Of a stretch of DNA of 64,000 bases, positions 10,194-32,570 are shown in pieces. Position 1 is the first letter of the stretch; every line of letters starts with the position of its first letter. Both the position numbers and the translations under genes were made by a program. This stretch comes from Fomitopsis serialis (lineage: Eukaryota; Basidiomycota; Agaricomycetes; Polyporales; Fomitopsidaceae), in NCBI RefSeq assembly GCF_022376445.1, contig NW_025954963.1, positions 1,608,933 to 1,672,932 on the forward strand. Reading direction: 5' to 3'. The notes under the pieces are model-generated. The model made no database searches, was not told the DNA's origin, and was given only the letters and a program-made list of their open reading frames with translations.

Positions 10194-11755
10194 GATGCAG
10201 AAACTCGGTTAATGCCGTACCTGATCATCTCCACGTTCAATGACGCACACAGGCATGAGTACTTGAGTTAACCGATTGAGTGCTCACCGGCACACTTTAT
10301 GGTACAGATTCAAACAACACATTGGCAGGTATCTTTCATGTACATCCTGTGGAGTTATCGAGAATCGACCCCGTGGTTCTCGACTGACCGGAATAACCTA
10401 AACCAGCCAGACACAGTACCTGCCGATGTAGCTCTAGGTCAGAAGTGCATGACGGCTCGGAAGCAAACATAAACCACACCTTTGACGACCCGTTTTCGTC
10501 GTACATGTACTGAATGGATTACGTAGGTCGTCATTTGACGGAAAGTGTTGTCCAACTGTGCATAGAGCGTAGTTCTGGTGTCATTGTAACCAGGACACGG
10601 GTATACTCGGGAAGTAATGGAGCCAAGGACGGAATCATCAATCCTTTGAGTCCAACTTGAAGCTCAAGGCCCGCCTTGATGCATCACGATTGAACCGGTT
10701 GCAATGCACCGGCCTGAAAAAATAGAAGACAGAAGACGAAGGTAGCTGTCGCTTCCGCGGCTCCGCCGAAAACGTCTGAGAATGAACCGTGACGGAGACG
10801 TCAGTTCGATGGGGTCAGTTCATCTGTCGATGCCTGCGCCGCCTACGCTGGCTTTATGTCTATAGCACACGGTGTGAGAGATCTCTAGATTCGGTTTGCC
10901 GCCTCAAACAGTCTCGTGGCGGCAAGACATCCCAAGAAAATTCGAAGGGACATGTACACCCTGCGCTCGCCGGCGTCTGGGTCCTGTGTCATCCTCATTT
11001 GCATCCGCCGAGCACCCGCCTGTCCGCGCGAAGCCGGAGACCTCAACAGGACACTGCTCACCGGCGGCGACGAGCCTCCTCAGGCGATGAGGGACTATGA
11101 ACGATTGCATGTGCTTGCATCGCGGATGAGTGAGACGAAGAGCGAGCGACCCAGGTTTGCACCGTGAAAAGCCTACATGTCTCTAGCTCGCCTACTTGAG
11201 TTGTTCGGCGTGCGCCCATCTCGGTTTTAAGGGCGGAAGGAGGCCAAAAGAGACTCACAATTAATCATGCCTGTTCCTTGCCGCGCAAATCGCAGCGTCG
11301 ACTCGTATCCGAGCGGGTGGCGATCAGAGGTGGTTCCTGATTTAATTGACCGGCTGCGAGGCTCTCACAGCGAGTAGCGAAGCGAGTTAGACGCTGCTGG
11401 GGGGACGGAAGGAGAGGAGCTGGTGCGAAGGGGAGGGCGGAACGGAGGGCAAAATGAAGTGCGGGGAGGCGCCGGGGACGGAATTGAAGCCACGTGGAGA
11501 TCTTGCGGTGGATCGGGAAGCGAGGACGCGCTGGGCCAGGACGATAGCTCGTCGTCGTCTCCTCGTCGCCGTCCTCGTCCTCGTCGTCGCTGGCTGCGAC
11601 GCTCTCGAGCCGTTGTGCCCTTCCCGCCCCGCCGTCGACGGCGCTGGTCTTCCTTGTCTTCCTCGCAGATGCTCTGACCGCCGGCAACTCGCCGTGATCA
11701 TCATCACCTTGTCCTTCTGGCGCCGCAATTCTCCCTGCCATCCTTGTGCTCCTCC
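10194..11755. other. intergenic region and leader of the PH-like gene
   Basis: No convincing coding region. The right end (about 11400-11755) is the promoter and leader of the PH-like gene and includes a TCG/TCC-rich low-complexity tract around 11548-11590. Longer frames on the minus strand here are shadows of that tract. Confidence 0.4.
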
Positions 11756-14700
11756 ATGTCCCGCCCCACGTCCCCCTCTGTCTCCCGCCCCCTCGTTCTC
11801 TCCACCCTCGATGAACTCGCTGCCCCGCCTCGCCCCCGCACCGCTTCCCTACCCGCCACCGCTGACCCCTTTACGGCCCATCCGACTGGCTCTGGCTCCT
11901 TCGTCACCTACGAACCAGACAACGCAAGCATGGGCTCTGCCTCGCCACCCCCTGCGTCTGTGCCCCTTGCAATGCTCCCTAGGCGGGCCCGCGGAAGCTT
12001 GCTCATGGCGTCTGGTCTCTCCTTCGTCCGGGCGAAGCACAAGGGCAAGAAACCGCCGACACCTGTCCAGCCATCTCCCTTCGTGTTCTCCGAGGTCATC
12101 GAGATTTCCGCGCCGCGCAAGGACGACGACGACGAAGAGCGGGACCGTCTGCGCGACGCCGCCGCACAGTCTATCGGCCTCGACCCCGTCCTGCTCGCAG
12201 ATGAGCGCTCCCTCTCCGAACCGGACGTTCCAGAGGACACGCGTGCAGGCTCCTCGACGCCCACTCCCGCTCCGTCCGCCGAGCTTCCTGGCTTCCCGTC
12301 GACGCGCTCTGCTTTGGAATCGTTTGTACAGCTCCAGGCGCGAATGGCAAAACACTACCCGCCACCATCATTCCTCAAGCTTACCCTCGCACGCCAGTGG
12401 AAGTATCGTGTGCTCGTGCTGACGAGCGCCGCACAGGGTAGCGCATGTTTGCACGTATTCAAGACAGGTGTATCTGACGAACGCGAGCTGGAACGCCTCC
12501 CCGTAGGCGTGGACACCGTTGTGTTCGTCGCTGACGAGGATGTCGGCGGTCGGCGTGGTGTGGTACGTGTCGGCCGCCCCGACGGCGCGGGTATGGATAT
12601 GGCATTACACATGGCAGACTCTGCGCAAGCCCAGGAATGGATTGCCGTTATCAAGCAGGCCGTGCTCAGCCAACGGTACGCCCGCTCGTCCTTGTATTCC
12701 CCGCTGCTCCATTGACACACCCCATAGTTCTTTCCGCGCGGGCCTTGGTCTGATGGCGCACAGCCCCGGCGGGGTCGAACCACGCGGGGATATGGACGTG
12801 ATGTTGAGCATGCGCGCGCAAGGCATGCTCTCGTCCCCGACGTCGTCGACTTTCAGCCCGGAGATTGCGAGCGCGCCCGTGAGCCAGCGCTCAACAAGTG
12901 CAGCAGGCACGCGCTCGCCCTCGGGCGCCGTCTCTGCACTGCGCGGTCTGTTCTCAAGCCCTGGCAGCCGCCCTCGGTCCCCGTCGATGGCGAGCACACG
13001 CGTTGACAGCGAAGACTCGGGCAGTCAGCATGAAGATTCATTCGGCCGCGTGGGCACGAGCCTGCTTGGCATGCTCAGATCGCAGAGCGTCGCGAGCGAG
13101 CGCCCGATATCGCCTGTGAGCTCGATGAGCGCGGGTATGGTCCCTGCGTCAGTGCCTGCGACTCCGCGCCAGACAGAGATCCCGCTCGTACAGCCACATC
13201 CGCACTTGGACCGCAAGATTCTACAAGACAAGGATCTGGATCTGATCGAGTTCAGACCAGCCAGCGGCGGAACGGACGTGAGCGCGCTGCTCCGTGGACG
13301 CTCCCCGCTCTCAATGGCGACGCTGCGTGCTACGCCTGCCCCTGCGACGACACCCCCGCCCCTCCAGCCACCGCCAAGACGACGCGGGTACACCATCGGG
13401 AGCACCCCCATGGGCGCGCGGCCCCGACCTGACACGATCGCGGGGACCGCATATACGCACGCGAACGGAAGCACCGCGGAGAGCTTCGGACTGCGTGCCG
13501 CGGGCATGAGCATGCTGTTCGCTTCGCATCCACCGCCTGCTCCGAGCTCACGTCCGGGCAGCTCCGGCGGTCAAGCGGAGGGCAAGCCACGAACGTCCCT
13601 GTCATCAGTCTCATCATATGCGTCGTACGCGTCGAATGAGCGGCATGCGTCGTCCGAGGCGGGACACTCTAACGGACATGTGAACGGGAACGCCAACGGT
13701 TCTATCAATGCGAAACGCTGGTCCCGGCAGAGCATACTACCGCACCGGCTGACGCCTCCAGAGGGTGCCCTACCCGCGCCGCCTGCACCTCCCTCTACGC
13801 ATGGTTCGCCAAGGTCAATCTCATCGCTCCCTCGCCATCCATACGCTGCGGAGTCATCATCGCAGAGCGTCAGCAACGACAGCCCCCAGAGCTTCGTCTT
13901 CAACCTTCGCGAATCGTCACGGCGTGATACGTCTCCGTTGAGCAGCGCCAGCCCCCAGAGCTTCGTGCTCAACCTGCGCGATTTCTCGCGGCGCGCGTCG
14001 AGCTCGTCCGCACGGAGCTTTAGCAGCGTGAGCACGTCCCACTCGCGCGCCACGACAAGTAATGGCGGAAGCTTCCTGGGGCATCGCCCGCGCTCGTCCC
14101 ACCGCGCGTCGATGCCTCCGCCCCAGCGGCCCGCACCGCTCACAGCTCTGCCACCCACGCCTGCGTCCACCGAGTCTGACTCGCCGCCGAAGTCGCCGAG
14201 CTCTGCGCCATCTCACAAGACTTCGTTCCGCGAGTCGCTCGCCCTACGCCGTTTGTCATTGTCCCCGCCCAGCGTCCCGCCCTCGTCCAGCCTGCCTCCG
14301 TGCCCCGACGAGCCGACGTACCGTGGCCACGGTCACCGTAGGAGCCTGAGTAACGCGAGTCCGCTGACGCCCATCCCTGCGTCTCCGGGAGCGAGCATCT
14401 CAGGCTCTGGCCCTGCTCCCCCGTTCCCACCACCTAACGCCTCCTTGCCCCCAACGCCGGAAGCACATTCAACTTCTTTCACCTCCGCACAACATCCCAA
14501 TGCTACACCTACGCCCCAGCCGAATCCGCAACCGCAGTCCCGCGCAGCCGCCTTCAAGCAGCGCATACGCATGCTCAGCGCGCCCTCCCAGGTTGCCCCG
14601 CTCCCTCTCAACCTCCCGCCGCCGTCGCCGACCCCATCCACTGTCAACCCCTACTCCGTTCCGAGCACACCCATCGGCGAGCCGATCGCGCAACCCTCCC

Positions 14701-15017
14701 TTCAAAATGACCCCAGCTTTGTCTCCTCCGCGTCGATGCCCCCAATGCCCCATCTGCCTCTGGGCAGCGCATTCTCGCCGCACACCTTTGCGGCGGACGA
14801 CCACGAGCACGGCGTGACGTCGCTCTCGCCCCCGCCGCGGCGCGGGTCGCGGAGGATATCGCGGTTTCCGGATAACGGGAGCGACGACTCGTCAGAGAAG
14901 GACAAACCGAGACCCTCGACGGCCGACGCCGCGGGCGACGCTGGCCATCGACACGGCTCCCTATCGCTTTCGTCGCGAACGTCAGCTGTTTCTTTAATCA
15001 ACTTGCACTCTACGTAG
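11756..15017 (+). CDS. Ser/Pro-rich protein with PH-like domain
   Basis: Two exons, 11756-12675 and 12728-15017, joined by a 52-nt intron (GTACGC...CATAG with ttgacac branch). Together they give about 1069 residues. Residues about 205-306 look like a pleckstrin-homology fold: FLKLTLARQWKYRVLVL opens it, strands with HVFKTG and VVFVADED follow, and the closing helix AQEWIAVIKQAVL keeps the conserved Trp. The remaining 700 residues are disordered, Ser/Pro-rich with many SP/TP sites, and include a repeated SPQSFVxNLR motif about 24 residues apart. PH domains usually bind phosphoinositides or proteins, so a membrane-linked scaffold role is inferred. The ATG at 11756 was chosen because the frame upstream has only a TTG. 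It converges on PRP8, their stops 223 bp apart. Confidence 0.75.
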
Positions 15018-15240
15018 ATATATGCTTCATTTTCTTGTGTGATCTTGGTCGGATCTGTTCGTGCTCTGTTCAGTTATTTGCTTGTTCTTCTTTCACCTGG
15101 GATCGCGGCACACATGTATAGTATCATTGAGATTACAAGCTGTCATTATTCCTTCATAACAATACAATCGTAATCAGAGCAATGCGTGCGACAGATAGAT
15201 AGTAAGGGTACAGCGACGAGTCCACAAGCAGTCCGATAGA

Positions 15241-22838
<7,598 letters not shown>

Positions 22839-23222
22839 CGTGGTCGTTGGTAGAGGAGCGCTTACTGACGCTTACAAACAAACCCTCCTCTCATTGTCAA
22901 GACGCGTCCTATCGGACCTCAGAGAATTTCGTTCTCCGAAAGTCGAAAGTGAGCGGAGTCATGCTTCCCCACTACTGTGTGTGGTGGAAAGCCTTACCTT
23001 ACTGGCCTCAAGTCGGTGAAACAGGAGTTCTTCTGTCGACAACAAGGTCTCTTGTAACTTATATGTTGTACACATCCATATTGTTCCCATACCCCTACGC
23101 AAGAGAGGATATTGAGAAGCTTTCAGCGCGTCTCTGAATATTGGTCCGAGACCTGTTCTACCGTATAGAGTGGCTGCTGATGTGGACGAGGGACGATACA
23201 CAGCAGCGCGGAATGCATAATG

Positions 23223-24321
23223 CTACCACTTCGGTTTCCGTAGCGCTTTCTTGTTGGCCAAGGTTCCCCGCCCTTTGGCTGAGCGCACGGTCTGTAGCTC
23301 CTTGAACTTCTTTTTGGCGTAGCTCTTCGCCTCCGCATCTTCCACCAGTTCGTCCACCAAGGTGCGCTTCCTGTTGGCCCTGCTAAGGTTCTCTGCACTC
23401 GGGCCGCCGAACGGCGATGGTGATGTAACAATAGTACCAATCTAAGTGCATGTGAGATCGAGATGGAATTCCTACGGAGAGAAAAGCATACCGCGAAATG
23501 TTTAGGCAGGCCCTTGATACCTTTCCCTTCTCCCTCGTCCTTCCTGTAGAAACGTTTCGGGTCTAACTGATTTCGCAGCCGAAGCGCTTCGTATTCACGG
23601 TACAGTCTCGGAAGATCCGCCTCTGCAGGAGCCGGGAGATCGTACCAGTCCGGCCCTGTAGTTTTGTTCTTCAACTGTATTGGACTTTAGCAATGCATCT
23701 CCACGAGAATGGGCGAGGATACGCACCGCCTTCTTTTCCTTTTTCGTCAATGATTTTCCTGACTTTGTAAGTTCTGGCGGTGCGGGCGGCGAGGCGGGGA
23801 CAGCGCGAGAGGAAGTTGCCTGCTCCGCCTGTTCGACATCTAGGTCACGGACCCGGGAAGGACCCGCTTGCCGCGAGTCCGCAAGCTCAATGTAAGGCTT
23901 GGGAAGATCTCCTGGGTCAAGGGGAGGCAATGACCTAGCGAGTGACATTAGACGAAGAAGAGGAACTTCAATAGCGAGCGCACTTTTTCAGTTCCTCCGC
24001 GCCAGTGTCCAGTCGGATCTCCTCTTCTTCGTCCTCGGCGGTTCGACTGTCGCTGGCACCTTTCCGGTCTTGCACCTTCAGTGCTGCATTCCTTCTGGCT
24101 TTCTCGATGAGAGAGTCCAAGAACTCTTGAGTAACCTCCGAATCCGAATCCGAGTCGCTGTCCGACGCATCCGAGTCCGAGCTGCTTGCAGCGCTCTCTG
24201 GGTCCGAGCTCGAATCTGACTCTGAGGCGCTCCCAGCTCGTGAAGAGGTTTCAGTAGTGCCCGCTTCTTCTCTCAGGACAGCCTTTCCTTTCCCTTTGTG
24301 CGAGCGTGTAGCAGTGGACAT
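23223..24321 (-). CDS. FCF2: Fcf2-type pre-rRNA processing factor
   Basis: Four exons, 24321-23984, 23934-23727, 23674-23492 and 23441-23223, give 315 residues with consistent phases and introns of 49-52 nt. The N-terminal 115 residues are acidic with long Ser/Asp runs. The C-terminal half is the Fcf2 domain: TGPDWYDLPAPAEADLPRLY, RNQLDPKRFYRKDEGEGKGI, GLPKHFAIGTIV, then a basic end finishing KKALRKPKW. Fcf2 (human homologue DNTTIP2) acts in the nucleolus in early cleavages of 35S pre-rRNA for 18S maturation. It is read divergently from COQ5, with 142 bp between the two ATGs, so they probably share a promoter. Confidence 0.9.
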
Positions 24322-24364
24322 GGCGAAAGAGAGTCCGGAATAATCTTCGCTGAGAACCGAATGA

Positions 24365-25476
<1,112 letters not shown>

Positions 25477-25753
25477 TTGTAGACAGTTCTGAATTTATGG
25501 CGGTTCTCTGCGCAACATTGTGGACAACCCTTGTCGCTTAGCAATTGCTTGACGATGTAAGACATTGGCAATGCGAACGGAGGGGAAGTGACTGTAACGC
25601 GCGTGACCTTTTAGAAGGCTGTAACGCCCCCTCCTCGCTGAGTGCGCGCTACCTCGTTTGTCGCGGACCGCCACAAGGCCCTCCTCCTGCTCTCCCCATC
25701 TCGTATACACCTAGCTCTTGTGTCCACTTGGTACAGCGTACTAGCCGTCTGCG

Positions 25754-28468
<2,715 letters not shown>

Positions 28469-29188
28469 TATATCCTGCATGTTTGTCGACCTCGCTTTGT
28501 AGTGCTTTACGTTCAACGTCTAGACCTGTACATTGTAGCATATTTCATACTTCACGTCATGTCTCGTCCTCTTATGTTCTTGCTGTCCCTCACGGACATG
28601 TCCAGGATGCGCCCCGATATCGTTAGTCACCGTATGGATCAGATGAGATAACTTCATAGATACATGTGTACCCCATTGGACTGTATTTAAGTCAATCAGC
28701 TGTAGAACGTGAGCTTAGGTCCCGAAAGCCTAGCCCAGTGCTGCGCTGTCCTCTGGCAGATGGACGCACACACAACCGCGTCGAACACTACGCCTGCCTA
28801 ATGAGGCAGAGGGCGCTCTCGTTATGGTCGTGACGTGGCTGGGCAAGAGTCCGCGACGGTCCGGCAACTCATTCCTCCGCCACCTGAGCGCATTCGTGCG
28901 CCACTCGCATGGTCAGTTCCAACTCACTCCTCATGATGTCTCTAGCTCAATATTGCGTGGACCTCTTACTGATAGTGAACGCTGTCGCTGCTTTAGTAAA
29001 TCTGTGTGCAACCTACCCATAAATTGTGAGTGTCGTCTAGACCTGGCAACGAGTGGTGCAGTACCACTTTGTACGCAGTGGCTTATAGACTCTACAGTAT
29101 TGAGATATTCTGAACAACTGCTTAAGAAAACGGTACGCTTCGTCAAACGTGCCATGGTTGTCCTATTAATTCGGTAACCAGGCAAACA
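28469..29188. other. intergenic region between CUL1 and RTT109
   Basis: Holds the CUL1 3' flank and the RTT109 promoter. No open frame of interest, tRNA or repeat is visible. Confidence 0.4.
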
Positions 29189-30724
29189 ATGAGCTTGAGA
29201 GATGCTTTACTTGCAGAGCTCGCCACACTCCCAGGCAGGCATGAATTCCACGTTCACGCCCTTGTTTCTGCTCCCAGAAAGCGCACCGACCTGTTCCCCT
29301 ACGCGAAGCCGCGCCCGCGGGTCTATCTACAAGAGATCGTCATCTTATTGTCCGAACAGCCTACGTTCGACGGACCCCGCGTCATGGTGTCCGCCATAGA
29401 GGCCGCCCTCTACAACATCCCGTCCACGTCTTGCGGCATCCTCTACATCTCAAAGGTCGACTCCACCGGCCAAGCCTCCAGGCCCTCGCCCACCGCCTCC
29501 CTCGTCCGCGCATTCCTGAAATACTACGCCGACCCGTCCACGCGGCCTGTCCAGGCGGACCACCTCTGGATCCAGCTCTTCGCTCGGGCACAGCCGCAAT
29601 ACCTCTTCCCGAACTCCGCCGAGCACCCCGGTAAGAAGCCGCTCAACGACGTGCAGCTCTGTGCGTGGTGGAAGCGCGTCCTGAGCGACGTGACGAGCGA
29701 GCTTCGACGGCGCCGCAGCGACGTGACGGTCAGGCCGTACTACGTCCTGCCGGGCTACAATGAGCTCGAGGCGACTCAGTCGCTGAAAACACCGATGGTC
29801 TACCCACCCGTGGACACTTCTGCCGAGTCTGCGTGGACGTATGGACACCCGTATTCTCAGTCGGACGTGCCGCTCCCGTGTCCGCCGGGGACGGAGGGGG
29901 GTCGGACGAACCTGGGGCAGTTCATCCCCTCCTTCGATGACGACCCAAAGTCGCGCTTCATGGACGAGATCGCGCATACGACCAACGCAGACGGCGTGAG
30001 CTCTCCGAAGCGGAAGCGGCGGAAATCCGCCGGCGGCCGGCCTGAGCCCCCGTCAGACGACGAGGACGTGGACCACGGACGAGGCGAGCTGAACAAGGTG
30101 GGCCCGGAGGAGTTCTGGGAGCGCATGTCCTTCCGACAGGAGTGCATCGCAGGCGTGGTCACCGCGTTCTTCGTCGTCGCGCTTTCGTCACCAAAGAGGG
30201 ATGGAGAGCATACTACCTCTGCGCCGTCGCCGTTGGCCCCGCAACCCGGCCAGGTCTCCTCCAAGATGGTCAGGCGCGTCATCAGCACGCTCCTGAACCA
30301 CCACGACTTCTCTACGCGGGAGCGTGCGCTGCGCGCGACGGAAACGCTCGAATCCGCGATCAAGGGCCTCTGCGAGGACCTCGCGGCGGTCCCCTCCTCC
30401 CCAAAAGCCGCCGTCAAGCACGTCGACCGCCCCTCGACCCCAGAGCCCGGACCCTCGCATCTGCTAGAGCCACCGAGGACCCCTCCCCGGCGCACAGGGG
30501 ACGCGCACCTGCCCGACATCTCGCCCAACCCGTTCCCAGACCCCGTGGCATCGCTCGAGACGTACCACTCGTACATCTACGGGTCGGCTGCGGTGGACAA
30601 CCCGCCGCTGCCCCCGAAGGCGGCCCCGGCGGGTGGGCAGGCTGATTCAGCGGGGGGCGACCGACCGGGCCAGCCGCAGGTGACCGTGCTGACCGTGCGG
30701 AAGAAGCGAAAGGCCCCGTCGTGA
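29189..30724 (+). CDS. RTT109: histone acetyltransferase Rtt109 (H3K56)
   Basis: A single-exon gene of 511 residues. It matches fungal Rtt109 in layout: a start MSLRDALLAELATLP, the strand GILYISKVDSTG (Asp91 fits the yeast Asp89 position), SQYLFP-like PQYLFPNSAEHPGKK, the catalytic-region pair Trp160-Trp161 in LCAWWKRVL, and FIPSFDDDPKSRFMDEIA around residues 245-261, which fits the yeast FPDDPKARF segment. An insert of basic and Pro-rich sequence (SPKRKRRKS) looks like a nuclear signal. The end VRKKRKAPS resembles the basic yeast tail. Rtt109 with Asf1 or Vps75 acetylates H3 on K56/K9 during replication-coupled chromatin assembly. It is the only obviously intronless conserved gene in this block. 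Confidence 0.88.
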   Translation: MSLRDALLAELATLPGRHEFHVHALVSAPRKRTDLFPYAKPRPRVYLQEIVILLSEQPTFDGPRVMVSAIEAALYNIPSTSCGILYISKVDSTGQASRPSPTASLVRAFLKYYADPSTRPVQADHLWIQLFARAQPQYLFPNSAEHPGKKPLNDVQLCAWWKRVLSDVTSELRRRRSDVTVRPYYVLPGYNELEATQSLKTPMVYPPVDTSAESAWTYGHPYSQSDVPLPCPPGTEGGRTNLGQFIPSFDDDPKSRFMDEIAHTTNADGVSSPKRKRRKSAGGRPEPPSDDEDVDHGRGELNKVGPEEFWERMSFRQECIAGVVTAFFVVALSSPKRDGEHTTSAPSPLAPQPGQVSSKMVRRVISTLLNHHDFSTRERALRATETLESAIKGLCEDLAAVPSSPKAAVKHVDRPSTPEPGPSHLLEPPRTPPRRTGDAHLPDISPNPFPDPVASLETYHSYIYGSAAVDNPPLPPKAAPAGGQADSAGGDRPGQPQVTVLTVRKKRKAPS

Positions 30725-32570
30725 GGTACGTATTTTGCGCTCGACGCCGGATGCTTAGTGAGGGTGAGCGTGCCCCTTGTACTGTTCACGGCTGCCGCTC
30801 ATGCTGTTGTGTCAGGTACCCTGCTCTCGTATCTGAGGCCGTGCTTCTGGGACTGCATTTGGATAGCGTTGTGTGCTCATTCAATTCGTTCACTCAAACT
30901 AAGGGCGGGTATGATCCCCGTCCGGGCAACCCGACAACCCCGGTGTTCTTCTCAATGAACTTCTCGTAACCGGAGCAGAAAATAGCGCTGTCGATGCCGA
31001 GACTGTCAACGTTGACTTCTATACGCTGCCAGACAGGCTCAACGGGCTGCTCGCGCTCCCCTCTGCCTCGTAAGCCGGTGTGAATACGCTCCACTTATGG
31101 CGAGGGTGCGTTGCCTCTCAGAGACCCTCCACACTGATCGTATCATGACGATAGTGAGGGATTTCTCCGAGGTTCTGCGTTTATTGGGAGCGCGGGAAGC
31201 ACTGAATTATTGAATGGTTGCCGTTACGTCTCGCCGCATGTTGTGCCTTCCAGGTCGAAGCTGCCCACGGATGAGATGTGCGCTTCATGGACGGTGTCGC
31301 CGCATCCATTGGTCGGCGCAGGTTTGAAATGCGCTGCCGCGGAAGCTGTATCGCGCTCAGCTTTGCTTATGTACTAAGTAGGGATGTGAGTGTGCAGCGC
31401 TATTGGCTCGCCGGAGGGACGACGTCCTACACGGTGAAGAGAGGACATCGATGTCGCCGAAGTCTCGTTCGGGTAAGTTCCGCGGTGCGACGGTCTGGTT
31501 TGCAGCTGCTCACGCCGAGGATGTTCGCGGCTAGAATTGTGTTCTGTGAGTGGTATGGGAACGGTGCGGGTGCGCATGGAGCGCCATGGGCTTCGCGGGA
31601 GCGTGCATCCGGCGTGCATCCCGGATGTCAGGACGCCGGCTCGCGTGTCTGTGCAGCGTCCCTTCAGAGGCAGAGGCGGGTCGCGATGGGATGGAAGAGG
31701 GCGTTCCATAACGGGATAACGAAGGAGAACAAGGGGCATGCGGGGAACGGCATCGGGATCTCACACCGTGTGGCGATATAGCGTCGAAGACACGGCGTTT
31801 GCGTTCGAGCAGCGACCAGTCTGGGCGGTCGATAGCCGAGTCAATCGCTATCTCACTCCCCGCTGATTTAGAACTTAATGAATTTTTCGCACCCGGCCCT
31901 CCTCCGGGTCCGGCGTGCAGCCCGAGCTTGGCCCGAGCAGCCATGCGTGCGCTGACGTCGCCGGTGCAGGCGCATGGCTCGCACGACGCCTGCGCCCGGC
32001 CTCGAGGCGAGTGCGAAGGTGTGCAAACGCTGTTCGAACCGAGATGATGCAGCTTGTGGGAGCCTTGGAGGACGCGCGACATGGCCGCCACAGGCGATCA
32101 GGACAGGTTGATATGGCGATTGGGAGCGTCGACGGCGCACATGTTTCAGCGCGCGGCTACGCAACGCATCCGCACCACCCGCGTGCGTCTTCGACACTGC
32201 GCCATGTGCGCGGGCTGCGGTGTGCATCGTCGCGCGGCGTCGTGGGCGGGCTGTGGGCGCGGCGTGCGCTGAACACAGCGAAGGGCGGCGCAGGGAGCAG
32301 ATGGGGAGGAGCCGAACAAAGGAAGGAGGGCGAACCTTGGGCGAACCTTGTCTTAATTGACGGCATGCTATCTGTTCGATTCCATTTCTGCTGATCAAAT
32401 CCATCCGACGCGTTGTCTGACCGAGTCTGACCGTCTATCACGCCTGCTGCGCCCCTTGCCTTTGTGCCGCCAGCTCATGTCCCTCCTTCCTCCTCCCTCG
32501 CCCTCCGCCACCTGACGCCGCCCCCATCTCTGATCCCGCCCCTTGCCCGCCGCGCCGCGCCGCCGCGTGC
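30725..32570. other. gene-poor stretch
   Basis: About 1.8 kb without a supportable gene. Several frames of 100-190 codons exist on the minus strand, but they are Arg/Ser/Ala-rich, overlap frames on the other strand, and have no domain or splice sites. The last part before 32571 is CT-rich, like a basidiomycete core promoter. Confidence 0.45.

Noticed and set aside
30725..32570. Frames of 120-190 codons on the minus strand
   Set aside because: Arg/Ser/Ala-rich composition typical of GC-rich shadow frames, with overlapping frames on the other strand and no splice or domain support.
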